A stretch of DNA of 64,000 nt from Pandoraea anhela (GTDB lineage Bacteria; Pseudomonadota; Gammaproteobacteria; Burkholderiales; Burkholderiaceae), in contig NZ_CABPSB010000001.1 in NCBI RefSeq assembly GCF_902459655.1, positions 310,001-374,000 of the forward strand. The letters are read 5' to 3'. The position numbers and the translations under genes are program-made. The notes beneath the pieces are model-generated. The model saw only the letters and a program-made list of their open reading frames with translations. It did not search any database and had not been told where the DNA came from. Positions 37,280 through 45,787 of the stretch are shown here, piece after piece. The stretch's first letter is position 1. Each line of letters begins with the position of its first letter.

Positions 37280-37699
37280 ATGTCCAAGAAATCGGATCGC
37301 CGTCTCACCCTTGCCCTTGCCGCTTCGCTACTCGCCGGCGGCGGCTTCCTGAGCGCGCCGGCGCAAGCGCAGATCAACGTGCCTCAGGCCGGCGCCACCG
37401 CCGGTGGCAGCGTCGCCGTGCCGGCGGCGATGCCCCGCGCCACCACGGTCGAACAAGCGCTCAAAGCACCGAAGGACATGGAAGCGGTCATCGACGGGCA
37501 CATCATCAACAAGCTCAAACCCGAGCACTACACCTTCCAGGACGCGTCCGGCACCATCGAGATCGAACTCGACGACAAATACCTGCCCCCGGGTCGCCAG
37601 ATCACCGAAAAGACCCGCGTGCGTATCATCGGTGAAGTCGATACGCACCGGATGAAAGCCAACGACATCGATGTGAAGCGCATCGAGATCCTGGAATAA
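37280..37699 (+). CDS. YgiW/YdeI-type periplasmic OB-fold (BOF) stress protein
   Basis: 139 residues. Signal peptide about 1-30 ([19 protein letters not shown], cleavage after AQA), a short linker, then the bacterial OB-fold domain (about 55-139) with the family pattern [34 protein letters not shown]. coli YgiW and Salmonella YdeI take part in resistance to peroxide and antimicrobial peptides; the role here is by family only. Shine-Dalgarno CTGGGAGTCCC. Confidence 0.85.
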   Translation: MSKKSDRRLTLALAASLLAGGGFLSAPAQAQINVPQAGATAGGSVAVPAAMPRATTVEQALKAPKDMEAVIDGHIINKLKPEHYTFQDASGTIEIELDDKYLPPGRQITEKTRVRIIGEVDTHRMKANDIDVKRIEILE

Positions 37700-37748
37700 C
37701 CCTCCCGGCGCCCGGATACTTCCGGCGCCGCTGTCCCGGCTTTCGGAC

Positions 37749-37786
37749 AAAGGCCCGCACCCGACGCATTCCGGGGCCGGGCCTTT
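37749..37786. terminator. Inverted repeat, possible terminator, before yciB
   Basis: AAAGGCCCG (37749-37757) pairs with CGGGCCTTT (37778-37786) across a 20-nt loop. It lies 50 nt after the ygiW-like stop. Directly after it is TATAAT (37791-37796), which may be the -10 of yciB, so the region may both end one transcript and start the next. Confidence 0.4.
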
Positions 37787-37862
37787 GAAATATAATGCGG
37801 GTTTGCCCCCTGGCGTATTGCGCCGGGGCGCGGAAACCCCGAAGCCCCCAAGCCGAGACTTC

Positions 37863-38396
37863 ATGAAATTTCTCTTCGACCTGTTACCGGTCATCCTGTT
37901 TTTCGTCGCCTTCAAATTCGCCGGCATCTATGTCGCCACCGGCATCGCGATCGTCACGACGATCGTGCAGGTCATCTGGATGTGGTTCCGTCACCGCAAG
38001 GTCGAGCCCATGCAATGGGTGAGTCTGGCGATCATCGTGGTGTTCGGCGGCGCCACCATGCTGCTGCACGACGAAACCTTCATCAAGTGGAAGCCCACCG
38101 CACTGTATTGGCTCTTCGGCGTCACGTTGTTCGTCGCCGAACTGATGTTCGGCAAGAACCTCATTCGCGCCATGATGGAAAAGCAGATGACGTTGCCCGA
38201 GCATCTCTGGCGCGCCGTGAACTTCAGCTGGGCGCTCTTCTTCCTCGCGATGGGTGTGCTGAATCTGGTGATCGCCTATCACTTCTCCACCGACACGTGG
38301 GTCGACTTCAAGCTCTTCGGCGGCATGGGCCTCATGGTCGTGTTCATCGTCGTGCAGAGCCTTTGGCTCGCGAAGTACATCAAGCAGGACGAGTAA
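37863..38396 (+). CDS. yciB: Inner-membrane protein YciB (intracellular septation protein A family)
   Basis: 177 residues with five to six hydrophobic segments. It starts [21 protein letters not shown], the usual YciB N-terminus, and has [24 protein letters not shown] and [16 protein letters not shown]. The protein takes part in cell-envelope and septum integrity. Followed 25 nt later by bolA, so the two are probably co-transcribed. Confidence 0.94.
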   Translation: MKFLFDLLPVILFFVAFKFAGIYVATGIAIVTTIVQVIWMWFRHRKVEPMQWVSLAIIVVFGGATMLLHDETFIKWKPTALYWLFGVTLFVAELMFGKNLIRAMMEKQMTLPEHLWRAVNFSWALFFLAMGVLNLVIAYHFSTDTWVDFKLFGGMGLMVVFIVVQSLWLAKYIKQDE

Positions 38397-38421
38397 CCCC
38401 GTTCGTCAGGAAGCCACCGCC

Positions 38422-38685
38422 ATGACCATGGAACAGCAAATCGAAGCGCGGCTGACCGCTGCGCTCTCCCCGCTCGAACTCTCCCTCGAGAACGACAGCG
38501 CCCGCCATGCCGGCCACGCCGGCGCGGCCTCGGGCGGTCATTACAACGTGCGCATCGTATCTGCGGCGTTTACCGGACGTAACCGCGTTGCGCGTCACCG
38601 GCTGGTGTATGATGCGTTGGCCGATTTGATGCAGAACGGCATTCACGCCCTCGCCATCGTTGCGCTCGCCCCCGGCGAAGCGTAA
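38422..38685 (+). CDS. bolA: BolA family protein
   Basis: 87 residues. The family's C-terminal motif is visible as FTGRNRVARHRLVYDAL, with the conserved His. BolA proteins bind monothiol glutaredoxins and Fe-S clusters and act in stress and morphology control. A short Gly/Ala/His-rich insert (residues 27-40) replaces the usual beta-hairpin stretch. The start has CAGGAAGCCACCGCC upstream, and an in-frame ATG two codons later is equally possible. Confidence 0.9.
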   Translation: MTMEQQIEARLTAALSPLELSLENDSARHAGHAGAASGGHYNVRIVSAAFTGRNRVARHRLVYDALADLMQNGIHALAIVALAPGEA

Positions 38686-38747
38686 CGCGCATGCGACGCG
38701 TCCCCTGTCGATTAACCTTGCCCCCGTCATTCGTTAGGAAAAACAGC

Positions 38748-39542
38748 ATGGCATTGAAACTCGCCCGCACGGCACTGGCGCTCGGCGCCGCCGTGTCGCT
38801 GACCGCCGTCTCCCTCCCCGCCCTCGCCCAGAACGTTGCCGTCGTGAACGGCACGCCGGTGCCCGTGGCCCGCGCCGACGCCATGGTGCGTGAAATGGTG
38901 CGTCAGGGTCAGCCGAACTCGCCGCAACTGCAACAGCAGGTGCGCGAAGAGCTGGTCAAGCGCGAAGTGCTCGCGCAGGCCGCCATCAGCAAGGGTCTGG
39001 CCACGGATCCGACTGTCAAGCAGCAGATCAAGCTCGCCGAGCAAGGCGTGCTCATTCGCGCCCTGATCGCCGACTTCCAGAAGACCTCGCCGGTCACCGA
39101 CGCCGAGTTGCAAGCGCGCTACGATCAGTTGAAGAAGCAGTTCGGCGACAAGGAATATCACGCACGCCATATCCTGGTGCCGAGCGAAGACACCGCCAAG
39201 GACATCATCGCAAAGCTCAAGGGCGGCGCGAAGTTTGCGGATCTCGCCAAGCAATACTCGAAGGACCCGGGTTCGGCGCAAAACGGTGGCGACCTCGACT
39301 GGTCACCGGCCAATGCCTATGTGCCCGAGTTCGCCGACGCGCTGCAAAAGCTGCAAAAGGGCCAGTACTCGCAAACGCCGGTGAAGACGCAGTTCGGTTA
39401 TCACGTTCTCGAACTGGACGATGTGCGCGACGCACAGATCCCGCCGCTGTCCGACGTCAAGCCGCAGTTGATGCAGCAGATGCAGGAAGAAAAGCTGCAA
39501 GGCTTCATCGACGGCCTGGAAAAGAAGGCCAAGATTCAGTAA
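38748..39542 (+). CDS. Periplasmic parvulin-type peptidyl-prolyl isomerase
   Basis: 264 residues. Signal peptide about 1-27 (cleavage after ALA). An N-terminal SurA-like helical part starts with VAVVNGTPVPVARADAMV. A parvulin domain (about 140-230) has YHARHILVPSEDTAKDII, FADLAKQYSKDPGSAQNGGDLDW and PVKTQFGYHVLELDDVR. It assists folding of exported proteins, like PrsA/SurA/Cbf2 proteins. Shine-Dalgarno TAGGAAAAACAGC. Last gene of its block, closed by a strong terminator. Confidence 0.93.
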   Translation: MALKLARTALALGAAVSLTAVSLPALAQNVAVVNGTPVPVARADAMVREMVRQGQPNSPQLQQQVREELVKREVLAQAAISKGLATDPTVKQQIKLAEQGVLIRALIADFQKTSPVTDAELQARYDQLKKQFGDKEYHARHILVPSEDTAKDIIAKLKGGAKFADLAKQYSKDPGSAQNGGDLDWSPANAYVPEFADALQKLQKGQYSQTPVKTQFGYHVLELDDVRDAQIPPLSDVKPQLMQQMQEEKLQGFIDGLEKKAKIQ

Positions 39543-39565
39543 GCGTTGCGCTGACCGATATCGAT

Positions 39566-39593
39566 AAAAATCCCGCCATTCGGCGGGATTTTT
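39566..39593. terminator. Bidirectional rho-independent terminator
   Basis: AAAAATCCCGCC - ATT - CGGCGGGATTTTT: a stem with A-run on one side and T-run on the other. It ends the parvulin transcript (plus) and, in mirror orientation, the accessory secreted-protein gene that stops at 39609 (minus). It marks the left edge of the accessory block. Confidence 0.9.
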
Positions 39594-39608
39594 GTTGAGA
39601 AGCCTCAT

Positions 39609-41264
39609 TTATTGCGCTTTGGGCGGTGGCACCGTCGACGATAGCGCAGCGATCTGGTCGCCCGGCACGTAGGAGAAGACTTTGCCGTGCGTCGCCACGG
39701 GATCGACGCGGATCAACGGCAGGAACCGGCCAGTCGTGTTCATGTAGTCCTGCTGCACGTACCTTCCGTCACCGACCCCATCGCCCAGAATAATGAACGC
39801 TTCGAGTGGCAATTCGAGCGGAATGCCGCGCGGCCAGGGTTTGATGATGACCTCGTTGTCCGCGTTGCGTAACACATCCACCTTGGGGAAATGCTGTCGC
39901 ACGTCGATGCTCAACTGAAACGACGGGATATCGGGACGGAACGCACATTGCGTCCAAAGTTCGGACGGCAGGTAATGCTGCTGCCATGTGGCGATTGTGG
40001 TCACGCCGAGTTCGTCGCATAACCGCGGGTCGGTGCCGGCGTTGCAGCTGTCGGTGCGTCCGCCGGTCCATCCATCCGACGGGAACGAGCATCGCACGGT
40101 CAGTGGATACGCCGCAGGCGCCGAAGACTCTTTCACGATGAAGCCGGTCGCGCCCCGGTCTTCGATCAGGACGGTGACGTGGGCATCGGCGCGCAAATAG
40201 GTGAAAGACACACCGTTGCGCGCCATCGACTGCGGACTCGGATCCCACGCGTGAAACAAAGGATTCGCTTCGGCCACCCGAATGAGGATCCCGTTGCAAT
40301 AAAACCCCGGCTTCTGCCCCGGACACGTGTCCGACGTGTCGGCAAATCGGGCGTTTAGACGCTCGGCCACTTGATAACCGATGTCCAGCTGATCCGATTC
40401 GTCGAAACCGAAAGCGGCTTTCCCGCGCTCGTCGAATCGCATCTGAAGAATGGGCAGCCATTGCCGGCTTGCATCGAAATACTGCTTCTGATAACGCTGC
40501 GCCTGAAGTAGTTGTCCACCCCGATACGGATCGTAGAAAAACGCCTGCGCCGGCATGGTCTGCACATTCCGCGGATCCCAGGCCACGAGCAGCAACGCAT
40601 TCGACGTTTTGGAGAATTCCGGAGATACAGCCCCGTGCGTATCGATCGACGCCCTGAACTGTTTCGCGTCAGTTGCACTCAGCGAGCATTGACGTTGCAC
40701 ATCACGACTTTGCGCGGCGAAATGTGCCGTCCAGCCGACCACGTCCATGACGCCATGCGACGCACATGTGCTCGCATCAGGCACGGCAGTCGAACTGTTC
40801 GCCAGTAAGTCGCAACCGTTGGCGCTCATACCGCTGGCGAGCGTTGGCGCAAAGGGATAAGCGCATCGCACCGAGATGGGGGTGCCCCGGCCTGCGGCCG
40901 TCAGACCGTCGGCCAGAATGACGCCTGCGCTTTCCGACAGAGACGACGTCCCGATGTCTTGCCGAAGGTAGACCACACTCGCCGAACCCAGTGCCGACTC
41001 TGCCGCCGACAGCGATGCAACGTCACGCGACGAATCCCCCGACAAGGGACGTATCAGCACCCCCGAACACATCCACGCGGCCCGGCCGGCCGCGCATTGA
41101 CTTACCGTGGACTGATAGCGCTGATTGACCAGAAAAGCGACGTCGGCCCCCGTGAGCGACTGCGCCGAGGCGCACGGAACCAGCGCCGCCCACAGGACGA
41201 GTCGCAACACAAGTGAACGGGCCAACCCGTCTGACGTTTGGCGCGCTTGGCAATGGACTAACAT
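39609..41264 (-). CDS. Secreted two-module cysteine-rich protein, halovibrin HvnA-like family (copy A)
   Basis: 551 residues. Signal peptide about 1-35 (cleavage near CASA/Q). Module 1 (about 37-285) starts LTGADVAFLVNQRYQSTVSQC. Module 2 (about 295-540) starts IGYQVAERLNARFADTSDTC. Each has six Cys: 57, 66, 134, 151, 167, 193 and 314, 323, 392, 407, 416, 440, with gaps 9/68/17/16/26 against 9/69/15/9/24. That shows an internal duplication. Shared module landmarks are a C-(S/N)-G-V/I-L-I-R turn, a YLR(Q/A)D strand and a late (F/W)LP(I/L)-(L/I)-(Q/R) strand. The start follows GGGGAGACACGACG. I recall Pseudomonas proteins annotated halovibrin HvnA with the same start motif; function is unproven. 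Likely co-transcribed with the Ig-like gene 90 nt upstream. Confidence 0.75.
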   Translation of the reverse strand: MLVHCQARQTSDGLARSLVLRLVLWAALVPCASAQSLTGADVAFLVNQRYQSTVSQCAAGRAAWMCSGVLIRPLSGDSSRDVASLSAAESALGSASVVYLRQDIGTSSLSESAGVILADGLTAAGRGTPISVRCAYPFAPTLASGMSANGCDLLANSSTAVPDASTCASHGVMDVVGWTAHFAAQSRDVQRQCSLSATDAKQFRASIDTHGAVSPEFSKTSNALLLVAWDPRNVQTMPAQAFFYDPYRGGQLLQAQRYQKQYFDASRQWLPILQMRFDERGKAAFGFDESDQLDIGYQVAERLNARFADTSDTCPGQKPGFYCNGILIRVAEANPLFHAWDPSPQSMARNGVSFTYLRADAHVTVLIEDRGATGFIVKESSAPAAYPLTVRCSFPSDGWTGGRTDSCNAGTDPRLCDELGVTTIATWQQHYLPSELWTQCAFRPDIPSFQLSIDVRQHFPKVDVLRNADNEVIIKPWPRGIPLELPLEAFIILGDGVGDGRYVQQDYMNTTGRFLPLIRVDPVATHGKVFSYVPGDQIAALSSTVPPPKAQ

Positions 41265-41354
41265 CGTCGTGTCTCCCCTCTCGACGAGCCCCCGCCCATC
41301 AGATCACGCTGGCTTCATCCGTAACGATCGTCGACCGTGATCGCCACGCGGCGA

Positions 41355-41984
41355 TTACAGCTGAAGCCGCAGCGTTCTGGAGAACAGATAAGGCGCACCG
41401 GACGTCGTGCCGATGGCATAGGTGACGTTGACACGCCTGCCGCGATTCTCCTGAATCCAGGCGCTCGGAATCGAAATCCGGGTTGGACTTCCCGGGACGA
41501 CCGTCGTCAGTCCGGTATCGCGAACCACGATCCCGCCCCAACGCACGGTCACCAGTTGACCGTTCGCTTGCGAGGGATAGCTGACGACCACTTGCGCCCG
41601 GGCGGCGTCGTATGTCGGCGGGGCGAACGGCGTTCCCTGCACGCGCAGACCCAGTGCACCGGACATTTCGATAGCCGCTGCCCCTCGTTTGACGCTGAAC
41701 GTGACCTGCACCGTGGTGCCGATCGAATCGAGCACTTCCCAGCGGGGAACCTGGAACGCCAATCGTGCCGGGAATGCGACAGTCCTGATCGGCGAGTCAT
41801 AAATGAACGCCGGACCTCGCCAACGCACGCCGACGGTGTGCCCCGCTGTCATGCCGACGTACTGCGGGGTTTCAACGGTCACATGCTCGCGATCATAGTA
41901 ATCGGTAGCCAGAAGTTCCTGACCATTGTTTCCTCGCGCCTCGAGTACGCTCGGCGCCAGCGTGACAATCGATGTAGCGTTCAT
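41355..41984 (-). CDS. Small protein with two Ig-like repeats, no signal peptide
   Basis: 209 residues, function not recognised. It has two repeats of about 95 residues. Repeat 1 has GMTAGHTVGVRWRGPAF ... VPRWEVLDSIGTTVQVTFSV. Repeat 2 has SQANGQLVTVRWGGIVV ... IPSAWIQENRGRRVNVTYAI. The shared pattern V-T-V-R-W-x-G, then I/V-P-x-x-W/E, then V-x-V-T-F/Y is that of bacterial Ig-like beta-sandwich domains seen in large adhesin-type proteins. There is no N-terminal signal, so export is unclear. The start has an ideal AGGAGGCCGCA. A lux-box-like inverted repeat lies 87 nt upstream, and the halovibrin-like copy A follows 90 nt downstream. Confidence 0.65.
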   Translation of the reverse strand: MNATSIVTLAPSVLEARGNNGQELLATDYYDREHVTVETPQYVGMTAGHTVGVRWRGPAFIYDSPIRTVAFPARLAFQVPRWEVLDSIGTTVQVTFSVKRGAAAIEMSGALGLRVQGTPFAPPTYDAARAQVVVSYPSQANGQLVTVRWGGIVVRDTGLTTVVPGSPTRISIPSAWIQENRGRRVNVTYAIGTTSGAPYLFSRTLRLQL

Positions 41985-42071
41985 TGCGGCCTCCTGATGA
42001 ATTCGTTATCGCAAACGGTGCGTCATGCACCGCTGTAGTGAATAAGGCCACAGACGATTCATGGCGAACAA

Positions 42072-42087
42072 CTGTCAACCCTGACAG
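42072..42087. promoter_or_regulatory. Lux-box-like inverted repeat, site 3
   Basis: CTGTCAACCCTGACAG: a dyad of CTGTCA and TGACAG around four nt, with the CTG-N10-CAG form of LuxR-type boxes. It lies 87 nt upstream of the Ig-like gene. With its flanks it shares a 21-bp stretch (ACAACTGTCAACC followed by CTGACAGG) with site 1 at 45660. Confidence 0.55.
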
Positions 42088-42116
42088 GTCGAGCGACGCA
42101 TCAGCGCCCCATCCGC

Positions 42117-43721
42117 CTAGTTCGCACCGATCTGGTCGGCGGGTACATAGGTAAAGACTTGATCGGGAGGTGCCGTGACATTGACGCGAACGATAGGCAT
42201 GAATCGTCCCGTTGCTTCGAAAAAACCACGTTGCATCGTGCGCGCGTCGACGAAGGCGTTGCCTACGGCCACGAAAGCTTCAAGCGGCAATTGCGCGGGA
42301 ACATTGGAAGGCCAAGGTCTGATGGCGATCTCGTTGTATGGCCCCACCTGCCCGGCATCGGCGCGGCGAATCTCGATGCTCGCCTCGAATCCGGCAGGGG
42401 TCGGTCGAAACGGGCAGTATCTGTTAGCTACCCATGTCGCGAACCTTCTGACGGTGCGTTCATCGCAATAGCTAACCCCCGCACGCAGACAGCTATCGGG
42501 AATCGATCCGGTACTGACGTCCTGAGGAAACGCACACTTCAGTGTTAGCGGCTGAGCCGTCGGTGCGTTGAATTCTTTCATGATGAGGCCCGTGCCCCCC
42601 GTCCAACTGGCCACGGACCTAACCCCGGCGTCCGCGCGTAGGTAGCTGAATGAAATGCCGTCCCTTGTGTAATAGTCCGCACGAGGATTCCATACCGGCA
42701 TGTACTGCACCGCCACCATCCGTATCAAAACCCCGTTGCAGTAGTACGCCGCCTTCGTCCCGCCATCGCAGTTGGGCGACGTGTCGAGATACCGTTTCGT
42801 CAATCGCGCCGCGACGCGCAAGCCCTCGTCGAGTTGCTCCGTTTCGTCGTATCCGAACGTCGCGCCCTGCCCTGCGATGAATGTCACCCTCAGGATCGGC
42901 AACCACATTTGCGTCGCCGTGAAGTACTGCATCTGATAGCGCTGCGCTTGCAGCAATTGGCCGGCGGTGCTCGTGTCGTAGTAGAACGCCTGAATCGGGA
43001 TGGTTGCGGGGACGGCGGGATTCCATGCGGCGCTCAGCAGCGACATGCTCGTGCGCGCCAAAGAGGCCGTAGCCTGCTCGTGCGCTTGCAACGCAGCGTA
43101 GAACGGTTTTGCGGCAAGTGCGCTTAGCGAGCATTGCCGAAGCACGTTCTGACCGTTCGCGCGAAAATGTGCGACCCAGGCCGTCACGTCCTCCATGTCG
43201 GCCACGCCGTGCGACTTGCAGGAACTCAGGTCGGGCGGCGCGGGCACGGCGCCGCCGAGCAAATCGCACCCCCTTGAGCCGGCAGTGCCCGGCGGCGCGA
43301 CGGTGAACGGGTAGACGCAGTGCATCGCGTATGGCTGCTGTGCGCCCGCCGCCGTGAAACCATCCGCCAGAATCAACCCGGCGGTGGCGTCCAGCGACGC
43401 GGTGCTCAAGTCGCCGCGCACGAACGCGAGGTTCACCGACTGCGTTTGCGTCTCGCTCGCCGTGAGCGCCGCGAAATGCTGGGACGCGCCCCCCGACAGC
43501 GGCCGCACGATCACCCCGCTGCACATCCACAACGGACGGTCCAGCGCGCACTTTTCGACGCGCGACGCGTATCGCTGGTTCACCAACTGCGCCACGTCCG
43601 CGCCGGTGAGACCATGCGCCGGCGTGCAGACCATCGCGAACGCGAGTCCGATCCCGGCCATCCAGCGCCGTACCCACCCGCCATTAACGCTCACGCCTTG
43701 CCCGAGCCGCCTCCTCGACAT
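42117..43721 (-). CDS. Secreted two-module cysteine-rich protein, halovibrin HvnA-like family (copy C)
   Basis: 534 residues from the ATG with GAGGTGACGAA upstream; an ATG 13 codons earlier has no Shine-Dalgarno. Signal segment about 20-37 (MAGIGLAFAMVCTPAHG). Module 1 (about 38-285) has Cys58, 67, 135, 152, 168, 197. Module 2 (about 297-515) has Cys318, 328, 396, 411, 419, 436. The spacing matches copy A. Module 2 lacks a few residues near CDERTVRRFATWVANRYC compared with the other copies. It lies 163 nt downstream of copy D on the same strand without an obvious terminator or own lux-like box, so a D-C transcript is likely. The first coding part is almost identical to copy D. Confidence 0.75.
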   Translation of the reverse strand: MSRRRLGQGVSVNGGWVRRWMAGIGLAFAMVCTPAHGLTGADVAQLVNQRYASRVEKCALDRPLWMCSGVIVRPLSGGASQHFAALTASETQTQSVNLAFVRGDLSTASLDATAGLILADGFTAAGAQQPYAMHCVYPFTVAPPGTAGSRGCDLLGGAVPAPPDLSSCKSHGVADMEDVTAWVAHFRANGQNVLRQCSLSALAAKPFYAALQAHEQATASLARTSMSLLSAAWNPAVPATIPIQAFYYDTSTAGQLLQAQRYQMQYFTATQMWLPILRVTFIAGQGATFGYDETEQLDEGLRVAARLTKRYLDTSPNCDGGTKAAYYCNGVLIRMVAVQYMPVWNPRADYYTRDGISFSYLRADAGVRSVASWTGGTGLIMKEFNAPTAQPLTLKCAFPQDVSTGSIPDSCLRAGVSYCDERTVRRFATWVANRYCPFRPTPAGFEASIEIRRADAGQVGPYNEIAIRPWPSNVPAQLPLEAFVAVGNAFVDARTMQRGFFEATGRFMPIVRVNVTAPPDQVFTYVPADQIGAN

Positions 43722-43884
43722 TTCGTCACCTCGCGCAAACCTCAGAGAGTCGATGCCCACCAGGCGGCCTCAGTCCGCCCCTCCCCCTATGCCCGATGGC
43801 AACGCCATCAGGGGCTTCTCCATTCGTGGCATTCGATTGATTGTCTATGACGCGACACGCTTGGCGTGCGTCGCGTCAGCCTCG

Positions 43885-45597
43885 TCAATTCGCGCTGATT
43901 TGGTCCGCAGGTACGTACGTAAATACCTGTGTGGCAGCCGCGGTGACGTTCACACGGACAATCGGCAAGAACCGTCCCGTCGCGTCGAAATAGCCTTGCT
44001 GCATGACACGCCCGCCCGCAAACGCGCTTCCCACGACCACGAACGCTTCGAGCGGCAACTGCCCCGGGATGTCGGACGGCCAGGGCTTGAGGGTGATCTC
44101 GTTGTGTGGATAGCCGAGCATGATGATGTTCGGATAGTCGCGTCGAATCGTGATGCTTAGCTGGAAGCCTGCCGGGTCGGGACGGAACGGACAATGAAGG
44201 CCGATTCCCCCGGCGCCGTAACGCGCGACCCAGATGGCGTAGGACGTGACGCCCAACTCATCGCAGAATCGCTTGTCCGTCGCGCTGCTGAAGCAACTTT
44301 CCGAGCGACCGCCTGTGCCGGCATCGGTCGGGAACGAACATTTCAGCGTCAAGGGATGGCCTGCCGGCGCGTTGAACTCCTTCATGATGAAACCCGTACC
44401 GCCGGTCCAGGTGGCCACGGCGCCGACCTTGGCATCCGCTCGCAGATAGGTAAACGAGATACCGTCTCTTTTGTAATAGTCGGCGCGCGGATTCCACACG
44501 GGCATGTACTGCACCGCCACCATCCGAATCAGAACGCCGTCGCAGTAGTAAGCGGCCTTCGTCCCTGCGTTGCAGTCCGGCGACGTATCGAGGTAACGCT
44601 TCGTCAACCGCTCGACCACCCGGAACCCCTCGTCGAGTTGCTCCGTTTCGTCATACCCGAATGTCGCCCCCTGCCCCGGCACGAACGTGACGCGCAAGAT
44701 AGGCAGCCACACTTGGGTCGCGGCGTAGAACTGCATCTGATAACGCTGCGCCTGCAAAAGCTGGCCTGCCGAACCCGTGTCGTAATACAACGCCTGAATC
44801 GGGATCGTGGCAGGCAATGCCGGATTCCATGCCGCGACAAGGAGCGACATGGTCGTCTGCCCGAACGGTGCGGGCGCCTGTTCGTGCGCTTGCATCGCGG
44901 CGTAAAACGATTTGGCCGCAAGCGCATTCATCGAGCATTGCTTGAGGACACTTTGGGCACTCGCATTGAAATGGTCGACCCATGCGGCGGCGTCCGTCAC
45001 ACCATGGGTGGCGCAAGAACTCAGATCCGGTGGCGCCGACGCAGCACCGCCGGGCAGATCGCACCCCTTCGCGCCAGACGTCGCGGTTGGCTCGACCGAT
45101 AGCGGATAAACGCAGCGCACGTCGTAAGACTTCTGTGATGCCACTGCCGTGAAACCGTCTTCGAGAATCAGTCCCGCCGTCGCTCCCAGCGACGAAGCGC
45201 GCAAATCCCCTCGCACGAACGCGAGATTCACCGACTGCGTTTGCGTCTCGCTCGCCGTGGGTGCCGCGAAATGCTGGGACGCGCCCCCCGACAGCGGCCG
45301 CACGATCACCCCGCTGCACATCCACAACGGACGGTCCAGCGCACACTTTTCGACGCGCGACGCGTATCGCTGGTTCACCAACTGCGCCACGTCCGCGCCG
45401 GTCAGCGCATCGGCCGGCGCGGCACGCATCGCAAGCGCCGCACCTAGACAAGTGAGCACAATGCGCCCGACGCGACCGACGCGCAAGGTGCGACGACGAT
45501 TCGTCAGTATCTTGCCGCGCCCCCGCATCGGGACGCGCGCCAATGCGATGAACCGTGTCCACGCCGCCAAGGCGGCGCGCCACGTTGGGATTGCCAT
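43885..45597 (-). CDS. Secreted two-module cysteine-rich protein, halovibrin HvnA-like family (copy D)
   Basis: 570 residues. A long basic N-terminus (1-45) precedes the hydrophobic signal segment (VGRIVLTCLGAALAMRAAPADA), and module 1 starts at LTGADVAQLVNQRYASRVEKC near 65. Twelve Cys in two sets of six match copies A and C. Landmarks: WMCSGVIVRPLSGG, LLQAQRYQMQFYAATQVWLPILRV, AYYCDGVLIRMVAVQYMPVWNPRADYY and FLPIVRVNVTA. The start has GGGGTGCTGGC; a later ATG at 45528 would shorten the basic part but has no Shine-Dalgarno. A lux-box-like site lies 62 nt upstream, and truncated copy E is divergent from it. Confidence 0.75.
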   Translation of the reverse strand: MAIPTWRAALAAWTRFIALARVPMRGRGKILTNRRRTLRVGRVGRIVLTCLGAALAMRAAPADALTGADVAQLVNQRYASRVEKCALDRPLWMCSGVIVRPLSGGASQHFAAPTASETQTQSVNLAFVRGDLRASSLGATAGLILEDGFTAVASQKSYDVRCVYPLSVEPTATSGAKGCDLPGGAASAPPDLSSCATHGVTDAAAWVDHFNASAQSVLKQCSMNALAAKSFYAAMQAHEQAPAPFGQTTMSLLVAAWNPALPATIPIQALYYDTGSAGQLLQAQRYQMQFYAATQVWLPILRVTFVPGQGATFGYDETEQLDEGFRVVERLTKRYLDTSPDCNAGTKAAYYCDGVLIRMVAVQYMPVWNPRADYYKRDGISFTYLRADAKVGAVATWTGGTGFIMKEFNAPAGHPLTLKCSFPTDAGTGGRSESCFSSATDKRFCDELGVTSYAIWVARYGAGGIGLHCPFRPDPAGFQLSITIRRDYPNIIMLGYPHNEITLKPWPSDIPGQLPLEAFVVVGSAFAGGRVMQQGYFDATGRFLPIVRVNVTAAATQVFTYVPADQISAN

Positions 45598-45659
45598 GCC
45601 AGCACCCCGACTGAAATCGACCCGCGCTCATTGGGCCATGCATCGTTTGCGACGGACAA

Positions 45660-45675
45660 CTGTCAACCCTGACAG
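45660..45675. promoter_or_regulatory. Lux-box-like inverted repeat, site 1
   Basis: CTGTCAACCCTGACAG, 62 nt upstream of the copy D start codon. Identical in its 16 bp to site 3. If bound by a LuxR-type activator centred near -42, the transcript would start about 28 nt before the ATG. Confidence 0.55.
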
Positions 45676-45710
45676 GCTGCCATCCGAGGCATCTGTGCCA
45701 CGATGGCGAC

Positions 45711-45726
45711 CTGTCAACGTTGACAG
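45711..45726. promoter_or_regulatory. Lux-box-like inverted repeat, site 2 (perfect palindrome)
   Basis: CTGTCAACGTTGACAG is a perfect 16-bp palindrome, 61 nt upstream of the truncated copy E start. Its centre is 51 bp from that of site 1, so the two divergent genes each have a box at nearly the same distance. Confidence 0.6.
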
Positions 45727-45787
45727 TTGAGTTCCTCGACGGCAATCCAATCATCCTCCGACGCAACCGAGGTTTGAGGTCGCCAAC

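Noticed and set aside
43795-43809. GATGGC-AAC-GCCATC hairpin between copies D and C as a terminator or fourth operator
   Set aside because: It has no T-run and does not have the CTG-N10-CAG form, so neither role is supported.
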